DNA from: JAANXG01 sp963731035
GTDB taxonomy: Bacteria; Pseudomonadota; Gammaproteobacteria; Arenicellales; JAANXG01
Reading direction: 5' to 3'
Assembly: GCA_963731035.1 (NCBI GenBank)
Contig: CAVSUY010000027.1
Coordinates: 124,001 to 188,000, forward strand
DNA: 64,000 nucleotides
The notes beneath the pieces were generated by a model. It made no database searches and was not told where the DNA came from. It was given only the letters and a program-made list of their open reading frames with translations. A program made the position numbers and the translations under genes. This document shows, piece by piece, positions 1 through 9,164 of this stretch. The first letter of the stretch is position 1. Every line of letters begins with the position of its first letter.

Positions 1-178
1 TCCGCCCTTTATTCCCTCTTTTTTCGAGCGAGTTTCATCCTCTACGGGAAGTCCAACCGCATATTTACCAAGAAGATCGGAGCCGTCTGCATGCGGCCCT
101 GACGGGACGCGCCAGCTGTCGGGCGTGGGGATTTACATCAAAGGGGGGGCATTGGCGCCGCCGATGCGATGGCGACTG

Positions 179-1384
179 CTACTGTTCGTTGACATTGAGT
201 CTCGTGCTGAGATCCGCTTCGGCCGCTACCTTCGCTACCAGCAGCTCCTCGCTGATGTGGTCCCAGACATGGTTCTCCTCGGATACAACCGCCGATATCT
301 TCTTTGAAAACTTGTTGAAGGAGTAATCCGAGTATTCCACGGTGAGATTGCTGGCCTCCTCGAGAAACGGGATCAATCCCTCGTATTTCCTGAGCTTTTC
401 GCGTTTTACCCTGATGTCCTCGTCTTCCTTCTTCGACTCGAAATACTCGTCGGTGTTACCGGTGATGGTCTCGACCGCTTTGTTGAAGTTATCGAAGTCG
501 ATCACGAACATTCCATAGGCTCGCTGGTAGACCTTGAAATAGTCGATAATGAAGTTCTGAATCTGGCTGAGCCTGGAGTTTCGCTTCATGGCCCTGGTAA
601 ACAGCATGAAGATGTCGTCGTATTTTTCCTTGACGGGCTCCCGGAGATTGTCCCGCATATCCGGATTCATGGCGAGCTGGCACATCACCCGCATTTCGGT
701 CAACAGGTCCGAGAGTTCACGGGCTGCAACCCGTGACTGATGCTCTGCCTCGGACAAATTCTGCTTCGCGTTCGCGAAGTCAAAACTGCCCAGAACCTCG
801 CGGCGTATCGACGCCTCCACCTCGCCTTTCGTGTCGGTGCCGAGCTGTCCGGACAAGCGCTCCTTCAATCTACGGCTCGCATCCTCCACCACCCGGTATT
901 CGAGCACGCGCCGCGCCTCCGCCTCGCGAAGCTCAAGGTAGTGATGGATCATGTTGTTGAAGCGAACCGTCTTTTCCTGGAACTTGTGCGTGAACGCGAG
1001 GAACGGGGCGAAGAATTCGTTCTGCTCCTGGGGCGTGAGTTGCAGCCTGGACACATACTGCTTCAGATAGTTGATCTTGCGCCCGATGACTTCGACGCTG
1101 GTCGAAACGTTGGTACTTATCTTGGCGATGCTGCTGAACGCCTCGTGGAGTTCTTTGTTTACTTTCAGAATTTCAACCAGCTTGCGCAGCATCGTTTCCT
1201 CGCCACTGGACTTGATGAACAGGGCTTGGATGCTGCGGCGCGCATCGTTGAGCTGGGATTGGGTCATCAAGGCGTTCTGCTCGATAAACGAGAGGCCAGT
1301 CAGGACTATAAGCATCTCCTTCTGCTTGTCCTGCAACACGCCGTTGGTACCAACATCCACGGAAAATAACTGACTATTGGACAT
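179..1384 (-). CDS. Unknown helical/coiled-coil protein, 401 aa
   Basis: I do not recognise the family. The translation is rich in Glu, Lys, Arg and Leu with almost no Pro or Gly in its central part and long stretches of predicted helix, for example the segments around residues 40-110, 150-230 and 300-360. There is no signal peptide, no membrane segment and no known catalytic motif, so a cytoplasmic, possibly oligomeric structural or regulatory protein is likely. It is encoded on the same strand as der and ends the leftward block; the gap to der is only 29 bases, so it could be the last gene of the der operon. Codon use looks like that of its neighbours. Function unknown. Confidence 0.75.
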   Translation of the reverse strand: MSNSQLFSVDVGTNGVLQDKQKEMLIVLTGLSFIEQNALMTQSQLNDARRSIQALFIKSSGEETMLRKLVEILKVNKELHEAFSSIAKISTNVSTSVEVIGRKINYLKQYVSRLQLTPQEQNEFFAPFLAFTHKFQEKTVRFNNMIHHYLELREAEARRVLEYRVVEDASRRLKERLSGQLGTDTKGEVEASIRREVLGSFDFANAKQNLSEAEHQSRVAARELSDLLTEMRVMCQLAMNPDMRDNLREPVKEKYDDIFMLFTRAMKRNSRLSQIQNFIIDYFKVYQRAYGMFVIDFDNFNKAVETITGNTDEYFESKKEDEDIRVKREKLRKYEGLIPFLEEASNLTVEYSDYSFNKFSKKISAVVSEENHVWDHISEELLVAKVAAEADLSTRLNVNEQ

Positions 1385-1413
1385 GTCTCATACCGATAGC
1401 CCGATGCCCCGGC

Positions 1414-2757
1414 CTATGCATGGTTCTCCACGTAGGGATTCGTGGCAGACTTCATGACCAGCTCCACGGGCGTGCCCTGGAGTCCGAATCCCCGACGTAT
1501 CTGGCCACACAGATACCGCCTGTAGGATGCCGAAATCTTGTGCACGAGATTCCCGTGTATGATAACCGTTGGTGGATTCTTACCACCTTGGTGCGCATAC
1601 TTCAACTTGATGTGACGTTTTCCGACCATGGGTGGCGGCTGAAGCTCCACGGCTTTCTGCAATACCCGATTCAATCGCGAAGTGTTGAGTTCCATCATAG
1701 CCGAATCAGCGGCCTTCTTGATCGCCGGCATCAGCAGTCCCACCCCGGTCCCGTGCTTGGCCGAGACGAATAATGCGTCAACATCCTCCAGAAACGGCAG
1801 TCTTCGCTGCAGCGCCGCCCGTATACGCGCCCTGTCTCGATTTTCCAGCCCATCCCACTTGTTCACCGCCAGAACCATCGACCGGCCTCCGGTCCGGATC
1901 AAACCCGCGAGGCGAGCGTCCTGCTCCACCACACCTTCGTGGGCGTCCAGGACCAGCACTACCACTTGAGATTCCTCTATCGTCAGGAGAGCCTTGACCA
2001 CGGAGAACTTTTCAATCTTCTCGTGCACCTTCGGTCGCCGACGCACGCCCGCCGTGTCGATCAGGCAGAACTTCTCGCCCTGGTAGGTCCACGATACTTT
2101 CACCCGGTCCCGGGTGGTCCCGGGGCGATCCAGCACCAACAGGCGCTCGTCGCCCAGCAGACGGTTTACAAGGGTGGACTTGCCGACGTTTGGCCGGCCC
2201 AGGACTCCGACATTCAGGACCCCGGATTCCTCGCAGCTACCCGCGGCCTCCGGAAACTGCGCCAGTACCGTATCCATCAGAGCAGCTACGCCGGTACCGC
2301 GGCGGGAGGATACCGCAAACACGTCGCCAGCAAGACCCAGCTCGTAAAACTCGCCGCTCACGGTGTCGCCTTCCAGGCCCTCCGCCTTGTTGGCGACGGG
2401 ATAGATCTTCGTGGCGGCACGCCGAAGCCAATTCGCAATGCCGCGATCCTCTTCGGTCAGGCCATCGCGCGCATCCATTAGAAAAATCACCGCGTCGCTC
2501 TCAACCACAGCAGCAAGCACCTGGTCCCGACTCTTCCGTGTCAACTCGTCGTCCCGGGAGTCGTCGAGTCCGCCGGTGTCTATCACTCGAAACCCCCGCC
2601 CGCAATGATGTCCCCGTCCGACGATGCGATCCCGGGTCACCCCGGGCTGATCGTCCACGATGGCATCGCGACTGCGCGTCAGGCGATTGAACAACGTGGA
2701 CTTGCCAACATTCGGCCGGCCCACGATTGCTATCACCGGTTCACGCGCCTGTTCCAT
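1414..2757 (-). CDS. der: Ribosome-assembly GTPase Der (EngA)
   Basis: Double-Era-like GTPase needed for maturation of the 50S ribosomal subunit. Two tandem G domains are visible: the P-loop GRPNVGKST occurs at residues 13-21 and again at 187-195, followed in each by a DTGG/DTAG G3 motif. The C-terminal KH-like domain carries the typical PPP-x-x-x-x-K segment near residue 375. Length (447 aa) is normal. One oddity: the G4 motif of the first domain reads NKAE (residues 123-126) instead of NKxD, while the second domain has a regular NKWD. Glu in place of Asp may weaken guanine specificity of domain 1. The gene lies 6 bases downstream of bamB and is surely co-transcribed with bamB and yfgM. Confidence 0.98.
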   Translation of the reverse strand: MEQAREPVIAIVGRPNVGKSTLFNRLTRSRDAIVDDQPGVTRDRIVGRGHHCGRGFRVIDTGGLDDSRDDELTRKSRDQVLAAVVESDAVIFLMDARDGLTEEDRGIANWLRRAATKIYPVANKAEGLEGDTVSGEFYELGLAGDVFAVSSRRGTGVAALMDTVLAQFPEAAGSCEESGVLNVGVLGRPNVGKSTLVNRLLGDERLLVLDRPGTTRDRVKVSWTYQGEKFCLIDTAGVRRRPKVHEKIEKFSVVKALLTIEESQVVVLVLDAHEGVVEQDARLAGLIRTGGRSMVLAVNKWDGLENRDRARIRAALQRRLPFLEDVDALFVSAKHGTGVGLLMPAIKKAADSAMMELNTSRLNRVLQKAVELQPPPMVGKRHIKLKYAHQGGKNPPTVIIHGNLVHKISASYRRYLCGQIRRGFGLQGTPVELVMKSATNPYVENHA

Positions 2758-2763
2758 CCGGGC

Positions 2764-3915
2764 TCACCCTCCAGTGATTGAAATGTCGTTGAGCCGGCCG
2801 TCCTCTGTCAGCACCAGCGCCCGGTCGCCAAGCACCAGAGGCTGCTGCGCGATCTGGGACCCAAAGTGGCTTCGGCCCGCCAGAGTGCCGTCGGACTTGT
2901 TCAATACGTACAGGTATCCCTCGTAGTCACCCACGAGGACATACGAGCCCATCACCGCGGCGCCTGAAAGACGGCGGCGCAGCATCCGCTCCTGAACCCA
3001 CACATCCGCTCCAGTCTTCCGATCCAGGGCGTGAACCCGCCCGCCGGAGTCGGAAATGTACAAGTTGTCCTGGTCCACTGCGAAATCCGTATGACTCGAC
3101 ATCTCCTTGCTCCACATGACCTGATTCACGCCCAGCGAATACGCCGTGACGCTGCCGTGGTAGGCCACGGCAAACAGTTCACTCCCGCTCAGGACCGGCA
3201 TGGCATCCACGTCGATCATTCTCTCCACTTCGTTGGTTCCGGTAGGCCGGGATACCGGTACCTGCCACAGCATCGCACCATCCGACATTCGGACGGCACC
3301 CAGCTTGCCGTCGGCGAAGCCCATTACGGCGACCCCCTGGTACAACAGAGGGGGGCCACTGCCGCGCAGCGTCAGGCTGGGCACTTCATGCCGCACCGTC
3401 CATTCGGACTCCCCAAGGCCCGTGGACAGGCCGGTGACCGCGCCGTCAATGGTGCGAACCACCGCGATCCCGCCCGCCGCCTCCGGCGGCGCCATCACCT
3501 CGCTGCTCACCTTCGCACGCCACACTTGCGAGCCGTCGCGGCGGTCCAAGGCCACCACATCGCCATTGAGACCGCCGACCATGACCAACCCCTCGCCCGT
3601 TCCAACGCCGCCGGAGATGGAGATGTCGAGCTTGGTACTCCACCGCATCTTGCCCTTGTCCAGTCCGAGGGCCACGACCCGACCGTTCGGGTTGGCGAGA
3701 AATACGGAATCACCGTCCACCGCCGCCCGAAGCCCCGCCTGCCGGTCGCCTCCTATGTCGAAACTCCAGGAACGTTCCACGCTTGCCGTCGCCGTGAATG
3801 TCGGTACGGGATTGGGTTTCAGCGGCGCCACCTCGTCGTTCTTTCCGCGTATCTTGTTGATCACGCTGCAAGCCGCCAGCGTCACGCTGAGGATCAAGAT
3901 AACCATTTTCTTCAT
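2764..3915 (-). CDS. bamB: Outer-membrane assembly lipoprotein BamB
   Basis: PQQ/WD-like beta-propeller lipoprotein of the BAM complex, which inserts beta-barrel proteins in the outer membrane. The N terminus is a lipoprotein signal with lipobox LAAC, Cys16 being the lipidated residue. The rest consists of repeated propeller blades with recurrent G-x-x-x-ALD and W-x-x motifs (for example VVALDRRDGSQVWRAKV). Length 383 aa is typical. Its ATG overlaps the stop of yfgM by four bases (ATGA), showing translational coupling in the order yfgM-bamB-der, as in other Gammaproteobacteria. Confidence 0.96.
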   Translation of the reverse strand: MKKMVILILSVTLAACSVINKIRGKNDEVAPLKPNPVPTFTATASVERSWSFDIGGDRQAGLRAAVDGDSVFLANPNGRVVALGLDKGKMRWSTKLDISISGGVGTGEGLVMVGGLNGDVVALDRRDGSQVWRAKVSSEVMAPPEAAGGIAVVRTIDGAVTGLSTGLGESEWTVRHEVPSLTLRGSGPPLLYQGVAVMGFADGKLGAVRMSDGAMLWQVPVSRPTGTNEVERMIDVDAMPVLSGSELFAVAYHGSVTAYSLGVNQVMWSKEMSSHTDFAVDQDNLYISDSGGRVHALDRKTGADVWVQERMLRRRLSGAAVMGSYVLVGDYEGYLYVLNKSDGTLAGRSHFGSQIAQQPLVLGDRALVLTEDGRLNDISITGG

Positions 3916-4544
3916 TTCGATGCTCCCAGGGCGGCGTCCAGCTTCATGTTCAACATGTCAGCGAATCCCGAGCGATCTGGCAGCGCATCCAAGGCGGCCT
4001 GGTATTCTTTGCGGGCCCCGGCTGCATCGTTGCGGGCCATGGCGAGATCTCCCAGTAATTCTCTGTACTCCGATTCGTAGCCGCCTGCCTGCATCCCGGA
4101 CAGCAGGCTCTGCGCCTTGTCTGATTCATTCATACCCAACTCGACACGAGCCAGCCTGAGCGTCGCAAGCTTGCGGTCCTCCGGGTCGGACGCGTTTTTG
4201 ACGGCCCATTCCAGGCGGCGTTTCGCCCCTTCCATATCGCCATCTTCGAACGCCGTCTTCGCCAGCATCAGCGCCGCCTTGCCCGCGTAAGGGGTGCCGT
4301 CGTAGTCGTCCATAAGCTGTTTGCCGACATCGGCCGTGCCCGACTGGCCCGCGTCCTGCACCAGCTGCGTGTATAGCGCGGACGCCGCTTCGGCCTGGTG
4401 CGCCTTGTGGGAACGCCAGTAGTTTACGCCGCCTATGACGACGATACCCAGCACCGCCCCGGTGATAACCGAGGAGCCGTTTTCCTTCCACCATTCTTTC
4501 AGGCGTTCGGATTGTTCTTCGTCGGACAATTGCAGACCGGCCAT
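3912..4544 (-). CDS. yfgM: YfgM-family periplasmic TPR protein (SecYEG ancillary)
   Basis: Inner-membrane protein with a short cytoplasmic N terminus, one transmembrane helix (about residues 26-43, VITGAVLGIVVIGGVNYW) and a periplasmic TPR-like domain. The family binds the SecYEG translocon and works with PpiD in the release of secreted proteins. The N-terminal segment (S-D-E-E-Q-x-E-R-L-K-x-W-W-K-E-N) is diagnostic. The length of 210 aa is normal. The gene sits between hisS and bamB, its usual place, and overlaps bamB by four bases. Confidence 0.93.
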   Translation of the reverse strand: MAGLQLSDEEQSERLKEWWKENGSSVITGAVLGIVVIGGVNYWRSHKAHQAEAASALYTQLVQDAGQSGTADVGKQLMDDYDGTPYAGKAALMLAKTAFEDGDMEGAKRRLEWAVKNASDPEDRKLATLRLARVELGMNESDKAQSLLSGMQAGGYESEYRELLGDLAMARNDAAGARKEYQAALDALPDRSGFADMLNMKLDAALGASK

Positions 4545-4648
4545 TCAAACCTCTTTTTGAATCATGATAGACACATTCATTGGACTTTCTTCAATCATTG
4601 CAGACTGTCGGCCCGGCGTCGGGCGCCCCCGCCCCGACCCCGGCGCTC

Positions 4649-5926
4649 CTACGCGTCCGTTTCACCGCCGGCCCGCGCGAGCAGGTCCTCGATCGCCCGG
4701 ACAGCGCCGTCCGACTTCACCGTGAACTGCTCGATATTGGCACGCAGACTCTTGACGGTCACCTCGTCTGCAGCACTTTCCGCTTCGCCGATGATCGCCG
4801 TCACCCGGGCGCCGCTTCGGTCCGCTTTGCGAATTTGATTCTTCAATCCCGCGTGGCCGCAATGAAGCTGGGCCCTGTAACCGGCATCGCGCAGCCACTC
4901 CGACAACGCCATGCCCCGGCGCCCGGCGGCATCTCCCACGGTGATCACGAACACATCCGGCCGGTCGGGTGGCAGCTCCATGCGGGCGGCCTCCACCAGA
5001 CGTTCCAACCCCATGGCGAAGCCGATGGCCGGGGTCGGCTTGCCGCCCAGAAGCTCCACCAGGCCGTCGTACCGCCCCCCGGCGCACACCGTGGCCTGCG
5101 CACCCAGGCCTTCGCTGACCCACTCGAAAACAGTGCGCGTGTAGTAATCGAGACCCCTGACCAGCCGCGGGCTGACCTCGTATTCGATGCCCATCTCTTC
5201 GAGCAGACCCAGCAGGCCTTCGAAATGCTCGGCGGATTCGTTGTCGAGATACGTAGACAACTCCGGTGCATCCCTCAGTATCTCCCGGGTGCGTTCGTCC
5301 TTGGAGTCCAGTATCCGCAGCGGATTCGTATCCAATCGCCTGCGGCTGTCCGAATCCAGGTCGTCGCGGTACTTCTCCAGGTACTCCACCAAGCTGGCAC
5401 GGAAACGGCGCCGCGACTCCACCTCCCCCAGGGAATTGATCTCCAGCCGGGGCATGGGTATCTCGAGCTCCCGCCACAGCCTCCTCGACAAGGCGATCAA
5501 CTCGGCGTCGATATCGGGGCCCGGCCAACCCACGGCCTCGGCCCCCGCCTGGTGAAACTGGCGGTAACGGCCACGCTGCGGCCTCTCGTGCCGAAACATC
5601 GGTCCCATGTACCACAGCCGCTGCTGCTGGTTGTGAAACAGGCCGTGCTCCAGACCCGCACGCACGCAGCTTGCGGTCGCTTCAGGGCGCAGGGTCACGC
5701 TCTCGCCATTGCGATCCTCGAAGGTGTACATCTCCTTCCCGACGATATCGGTATCCTCGCCGATCGAGCGCGCGAACAACGCGGTCTTCTCCATGATGGG
5801 CAGGCGTATTTCCCGGTACGCGTACGCGGCAAAAACCTTCTTGAGGATGTCTTCAAGGCGCTGCCAGACCGCAACGGTATCGGGCAGAATATCGTTCATG
5901 CCCTTGATGGACTGAATCACGGACAT
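4649..5926 (-). CDS. hisS: Histidyl-tRNA synthetase
   Basis: Class II aminoacyl-tRNA synthetase that charges tRNA-His. The N terminus carries the family's IKGMNDILP segment at residues 7-15. Motif 2 (FRHERPQRGRYRQFHQ) and the histidine-binding RGLDYYT loop are present, as is the C-terminal anticodon-binding domain from about residue 325. Length (425 aa) is normal. In Pseudomonas and relatives ispG separates rodZ from hisS; here the two genes are only 23 bases apart and ispG is missing. Downstream, about 100 bases of GC-rich non-coding sequence separate it from yfgM. Confidence 0.98.
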   Translation of the reverse strand: MSVIQSIKGMNDILPDTVAVWQRLEDILKKVFAAYAYREIRLPIMEKTALFARSIGEDTDIVGKEMYTFEDRNGESVTLRPEATASCVRAGLEHGLFHNQQQRLWYMGPMFRHERPQRGRYRQFHQAGAEAVGWPGPDIDAELIALSRRLWRELEIPMPRLEINSLGEVESRRRFRASLVEYLEKYRDDLDSDSRRRLDTNPLRILDSKDERTREILRDAPELSTYLDNESAEHFEGLLGLLEEMGIEYEVSPRLVRGLDYYTRTVFEWVSEGLGAQATVCAGGRYDGLVELLGGKPTPAIGFAMGLERLVEAARMELPPDRPDVFVITVGDAAGRRGMALSEWLRDAGYRAQLHCGHAGLKNQIRKADRSGARVTAIIGEAESAADEVTVKSLRANIEQFTVKSDGAVRAIEDLLARAGGETDA

Positions 5927-5949
5927 CGCCGGTCGGACTCCGTTCCCGT

Positions 5950-6804
5950 CTAGCCGGTTGGTCCGCCCACCACGAGGCGGGCAAACAGCCGCCCGGAGGC
6001 GGTTTTCGGGGTGATGGTGTCACCAAGGTATTCCAGGCGAACCCCACGGGCATTGCCGAGGTAGATGCGAAAAGGCGGCTGCCCTTCAACCTGGATGCGG
6101 CGCCCGGCCTGAAAAGCCCGGTACAACAACCGTTGTCCGCGGGCATCCCGAACGTCTACCCATGACCGCTCATCAAATTGAAACACCATGCGGTCCGGCT
6201 GCGTGGGCATCGGCGGTTGGTCCGACGCGCCCTCCGAGGTGACGGTGGAGTACTGCCCCCCCGCCGCGCCATCGGCCTCAAGCGAGGGCTGCTCCGTCCC
6301 GGCGCCCGCGGTCCCGTCCCCGGCCCGTTGTTGCGCCATTTCACTGTCCGTAGACGGAGCCTGCATCATCGTGAGGTCGGGCGCGAGCTGCCGCCCCAGC
6401 GGGGACCGCCAGAGCGCCACCACCACGGCACCGAGCAGGACCACCCCGAGAACCCAGCCCCACCGTCTCCGTGACGTGCCGGTCGCCGGGGCCGCGCCGG
6501 AAGGAACGACGCGGTTGTCCAGCGCGGGTTCGGTCCGGGAGATCTCGATTTCCTCGGTGGAGGCTCCCGCCAGCAGCTGATCGGCATCCAGGCCCAGAAG
6601 GCGGGCGTAGGATCTCAGGTAGCCGCGGGCATAGGTGGTTCCGGGCAAATCGGCCCAGTCGTCGTTCTCGAGCGCGCGAATCTGAAACCCCGACAGACGG
6701 AGCTCGGAGGCGATATCGTCGACCGACAACCCCAGTTGCTCGCGGGTTTGTCTCAGCCTGCGCCCGCATTCGGGTACATCCGCGGATCTTTCTTCTTCTG
6801 TCAT
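5950..6804 (-). CDS. rodZ: Cell-shape protein RodZ (Xre HTH, TM, DUF4115)
   Basis: Bitopic membrane protein that links MreB to the elongasome. A Cro/C1-type helix-turn-helix of the RodZ type lies at about residues 12-80. A basic SRRRWGW stretch leads into one transmembrane helix at about 114-131. A Ser/Gly/Ala-rich periplasmic linker is followed by the C-terminal DUF4115 beta domain (about 205-284, including the SWVDVRDARGQRLLYR segment). The start codon overlaps the stop of pilF by four bases, so the two are translationally coupled. Confidence 0.94.
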   Translation of the reverse strand: MTEEERSADVPECGRRLRQTREQLGLSVDDIASELRLSGFQIRALENDDWADLPGTTYARGYLRSYARLLGLDADQLLAGASTEEIEISRTEPALDNRVVPSGAAPATGTSRRRWGWVLGVVLLGAVVVALWRSPLGRQLAPDLTMMQAPSTDSEMAQQRAGDGTAGAGTEQPSLEADGAAGGQYSTVTSEGASDQPPMPTQPDRMVFQFDERSWVDVRDARGQRLLYRAFQAGRRIQVEGQPPFRIYLGNARGVRLEYLGDTITPKTASGRLFARLVVGGPTG

Positions 6805-7556
6805 TGGTAAATCTTAAGCTGTTTGACCTCATCGGACGAGGCAAACTTTTCCCGCAGTCTGGCTGCGTATTGTCGCGCAGCGTCTTTCGAATTCAGATGT
6901 GACTCAATCTTCACCGCCAGCAGCAGAGTGGCTGCGGTATCAGGTCCCCTGGAGAAGTATCGCTCGATATATGCTCTCGCCTGCAGATAGTCTTTCCGCG
7001 CGTAGGCAATGTCCGCCATGTAATACAAAGCCGGCGCCAGGGTCGGATCGGCCTTCAGGGCGGCCCTGAAGTACGGCTCCGCGTCCCGGCGGTTCGTTCG
7101 CATGTTCATCAGGCATTCCCCGGCCCGCAGGTTGGTCAGGGTCTTCCGATCATACAAAGGATTGTTCAAGGCGCTCTTGAAATACTTGAGGGCCTCATCG
7201 ACCTTGCCTTCCTTGCACAGAAATATCCCATAGTCGTGGGCGGCGACGGAGTTCTGAGGATCCGATTCCAGGGCTTTCCGATAGTATTCGCCGGCCTTCT
7301 CCCTGTGGTTCAACTCGGTCTGCAGCATCGCCATGACGTAGTTGGCCGGGGAGTAGCCCGGCTCGATTTGAAGCGCCTTCTCGATTTCGTCCAGAGCGGT
7401 CTTTTTCTGATTGCGCTGCAGGTAACCCAGCGCCAGCTGGGTATGCACCGCCGCTCGCGACGGGGCATCGGCCTTCGGGTCGGGCGTGCTCTTCTCCACT
7501 GTGGTCGTGCATCCCGTGGAAAGGACCAGGACCAGCAGACAAATGAGCACTCGCAT
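6801..7556 (-). CDS. pilF: Type IV pilus biogenesis/stability lipoprotein PilF (PilW)
   Basis: TPR lipoprotein that in the family acts as pilotin for the PilQ secretin of type IV pili. The signal peptide ends in the lipobox LSTGC with Cys16 as lipidated residue. About five TPR units follow between residues 35 and 235, with typical A-x-x-x-x-x-G-x-x-x-A-L spacing. Length of 251 aa is normal. It lies between rodZ and rlmN, the conserved position, and its start codon overlaps the rlmN stop by one base. Confidence 0.93.
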   Translation of the reverse strand: MRVLICLLVLVLSTGCTTTVEKSTPDPKADAPSRAAVHTQLALGYLQRNQKKTALDEIEKALQIEPGYSPANYVMAMLQTELNHREKAGEYYRKALESDPQNSVAAHDYGIFLCKEGKVDEALKYFKSALNNPLYDRKTLTNLRAGECLMNMRTNRRDAEPYFRAALKADPTLAPALYYMADIAYARKDYLQARAYIERYFSRGPDTAATLLLAVKIESHLNSKDAARQYAARLREKFASSDEVKQLKIYQ

Positions 7557-8647
7557 CAGTGGGCTTCCACCGACAACCCGGCACGGTAGCGCTGCGAGCG
7601 TCTCGTCCGATCGTGGACCTGCCCGGCGAGCTGGCCGCAGGCAGCGTCTATGTCGTCACCGCGGGTTGTACGCGTTACCGTGAACACGCCCCGTCGCAGC
7701 AGCACATCCCGGAAACGGTCGATCCGCTCGCGCGGAGACCGTTTATACTCCGTGCCTGCGAATGGATTGAAGGGAATGAGGTTGACCTTTGCGGGTACAT
7801 CAGATACCAGAGCCGCCAGCCGCCCGGCGTCTTCATCCGAGTCATTGACGCCGTCGATCATGGTGTATTCGAAGGTGACGCGGGCACGCGGCGCGTCGGC
7901 CACGTAGCTGCGGCACGCCTCCATCAGCTCGGCGATCGGATATTTCCGGTTGAGCGGCACCAGGGTACTGCGCTGTTCGTCCGTCGGGGCATGGAGGGAC
8001 ACGGCCAGGCTGACGGGGCAATCCTTCTTGAGGCGATGTATACCCGGCACATGGCCAGCGGTACTCAAGGTTACCCGTCGTCTCGAAAGGCCATAGGCGA
8101 AATCGTCCAGCATGAGATTCATGGCGGCGACCACGGCATCGTAGTTCAAGAGCGGCTCGCCCATCCCCATCATCACTACGTTGCTGACGCGCGGCCCCTC
8201 CTGCTCCTGGAGTCGCGACTGGGCGGCCCAAAGCTGTCCTATGATCTCGGCGGTGGCGAGGTTGCGCGCAAACCCCTGGCGGGCCGTGGCGCAGAAGCTG
8301 CAGTTCAAGGCACAACCCACCTGTGAGGAGACGCACAGGGTGCCGCGGTCCGGTTCGGGTATGAACACCGTCTCGATGGCATTGCCGTCGCCCAGCCGCA
8401 TCAACCACTTGCGCGTCCCGTCAGTGGAGCGCTGCTCGGCGGTGATGATCGGCGTTGCGATTTCGGCCGTATCCCGCAGCCGGGCTCGCAATTCCTTGCC
8501 GAGATTCGTCATGGCGTCGAAGTCGACGACGCGGTGCTGGTGAATCCATTTCACCATCTGGTCGGCCCTGAAGCGCTTTTCCCCCATGGCAGCGAAAAAC
8601 TCGGTCATCGCCGGGCGGTCGAAGTTCATCAAGTTAGCCGGAGTCAT
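7556..8647 (-). CDS. rlmN: Dual-specificity RNA methyltransferase RlmN
   Basis: Radical-SAM enzyme that makes 2-methyladenosine at A2503 of 23S rRNA and A37 of some tRNAs. The CxxxCxxC cluster motif is seen in GCALNCSFC, followed by ATARQGF. GMGEPLLN and a C-terminal GDDIDAACGQLAG segment with the second catalytic cysteine are present. The open frame continues upstream to 8902, but that part overlaps ndk and does not look like RlmN; I chose the ATG at 8647 (363 aa, normal length), four bases after the ndk stop. This start gives the expected N terminus before the F-x-A-M-G-E-K-R-F-R-A-D-Q segment. Confidence 0.97.
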   Translation of the reverse strand: MTPANLMNFDRPAMTEFFAAMGEKRFRADQMVKWIHQHRVVDFDAMTNLGKELRARLRDTAEIATPIITAEQRSTDGTRKWLMRLGDGNAIETVFIPEPDRGTLCVSSQVGCALNCSFCATARQGFARNLATAEIIGQLWAAQSRLQEQEGPRVSNVVMMGMGEPLLNYDAVVAAMNLMLDDFAYGLSRRRVTLSTAGHVPGIHRLKKDCPVSLAVSLHAPTDEQRSTLVPLNRKYPIAELMEACRSYVADAPRARVTFEYTMIDGVNDSDEDAGRLAALVSDVPAKVNLIPFNPFAGTEYKRSPRERIDRFRDVLLRRGVFTVTRTTRGDDIDAACGQLAGQVHDRTRRSQRYRAGLSVEAH

Positions 8648-8651
8648 GGCA

Positions 8652-9083
8652 CTATCGGGTGCGGGGACAGATCTCGTCGTCGGAAAAGAAGAAGGCGATT
8701 TCCGTCCTGGCCGTGTCGGCACCGTCCGAGCCATGCACCGCGTTTTCCTCCACGGACTCGGCGAAGTCGGCCCGTATCGTCCCCTCGGCCGCTTCGGCCG
8801 GGTTGGTGGCCCCCATGATTTCCCGGTTGCGGGCGATCGCGCTCTCGCCCTCGAGGACCTGCACCATAACCGGGCCGGACTGCATGTAGGACACGAGGTC
8901 ATTGTAGAACGGTCGCTCCTTGTGGACTTCGTAGAAACGTTTAGCCTGGTCTTCCGTCAGGTGCATCATGCGCGCGGCGACGATACACAGCCCCGCCTGC
9001 TCGAAGCGCTTATAGATCTCGCCGATGATGTTTCTGGCAACGGCTTCGGGCTTGATTATCGACAGAGTGCGTTCTACCGACAT
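8652..9083 (-). CDS. ndk: Nucleoside diphosphate kinase
   Basis: Balances (d)NTP pools by phosphate transfer through a phosphohistidine. The protein begins MSVERTLSIIKPEAV and has the active-site motif NAVHGSDG, whose His is the phosphate carrier. The start at 9083 is chosen because it gives the usual 143 aa and is preceded by a strong Shine-Dalgarno (AGGAGGA, about 9 bases upstream). An upstream ATG at 9113 would add ten atypical residues. The ndk-rlmN-pilF order is conserved in Pseudomonas-like genomes, where ndk normally follows the isc operon. Confidence 0.97.
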   Translation of the reverse strand: MSVERTLSIIKPEAVARNIIGEIYKRFEQAGLCIVAARMMHLTEDQAKRFYEVHKERPFYNDLVSYMQSGPVMVQVLEGESAIARNREIMGATNPAEAAEGTIRADFAESVEENAVHGSDGADTARTEIAFFFSDDEICPRTR

Positions 9084-9164
9084 ATGATTTTGTCCTCCTG
9101 TTGGGTTGTCCAACTCACTGAATCTAATTAGGAAACCAGAAAAGCGCGGGCGCGTAGTGTAACC

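Noticed and set aside
740..1369. Long frame on the plus strand opposite the 401-aa protein
   Set aside because: Mirror of the reverse-strand gene; no ribosome-binding site and protein composition typical of an antisense shadow.
4580..5953. 457-codon open frame antisense to hisS
   Set aside because: hisS is certain on the other strand; the plus frame is rich in His, Arg, Gly and Gln as expected of a shadow in GC-rich DNA.
8648..8902. N-terminal extension of rlmN by 85 residues
   Set aside because: It runs antiphase through the ndk gene on the same strand and resembles no RlmN; the ATG at 8647 fits family length and spacing.
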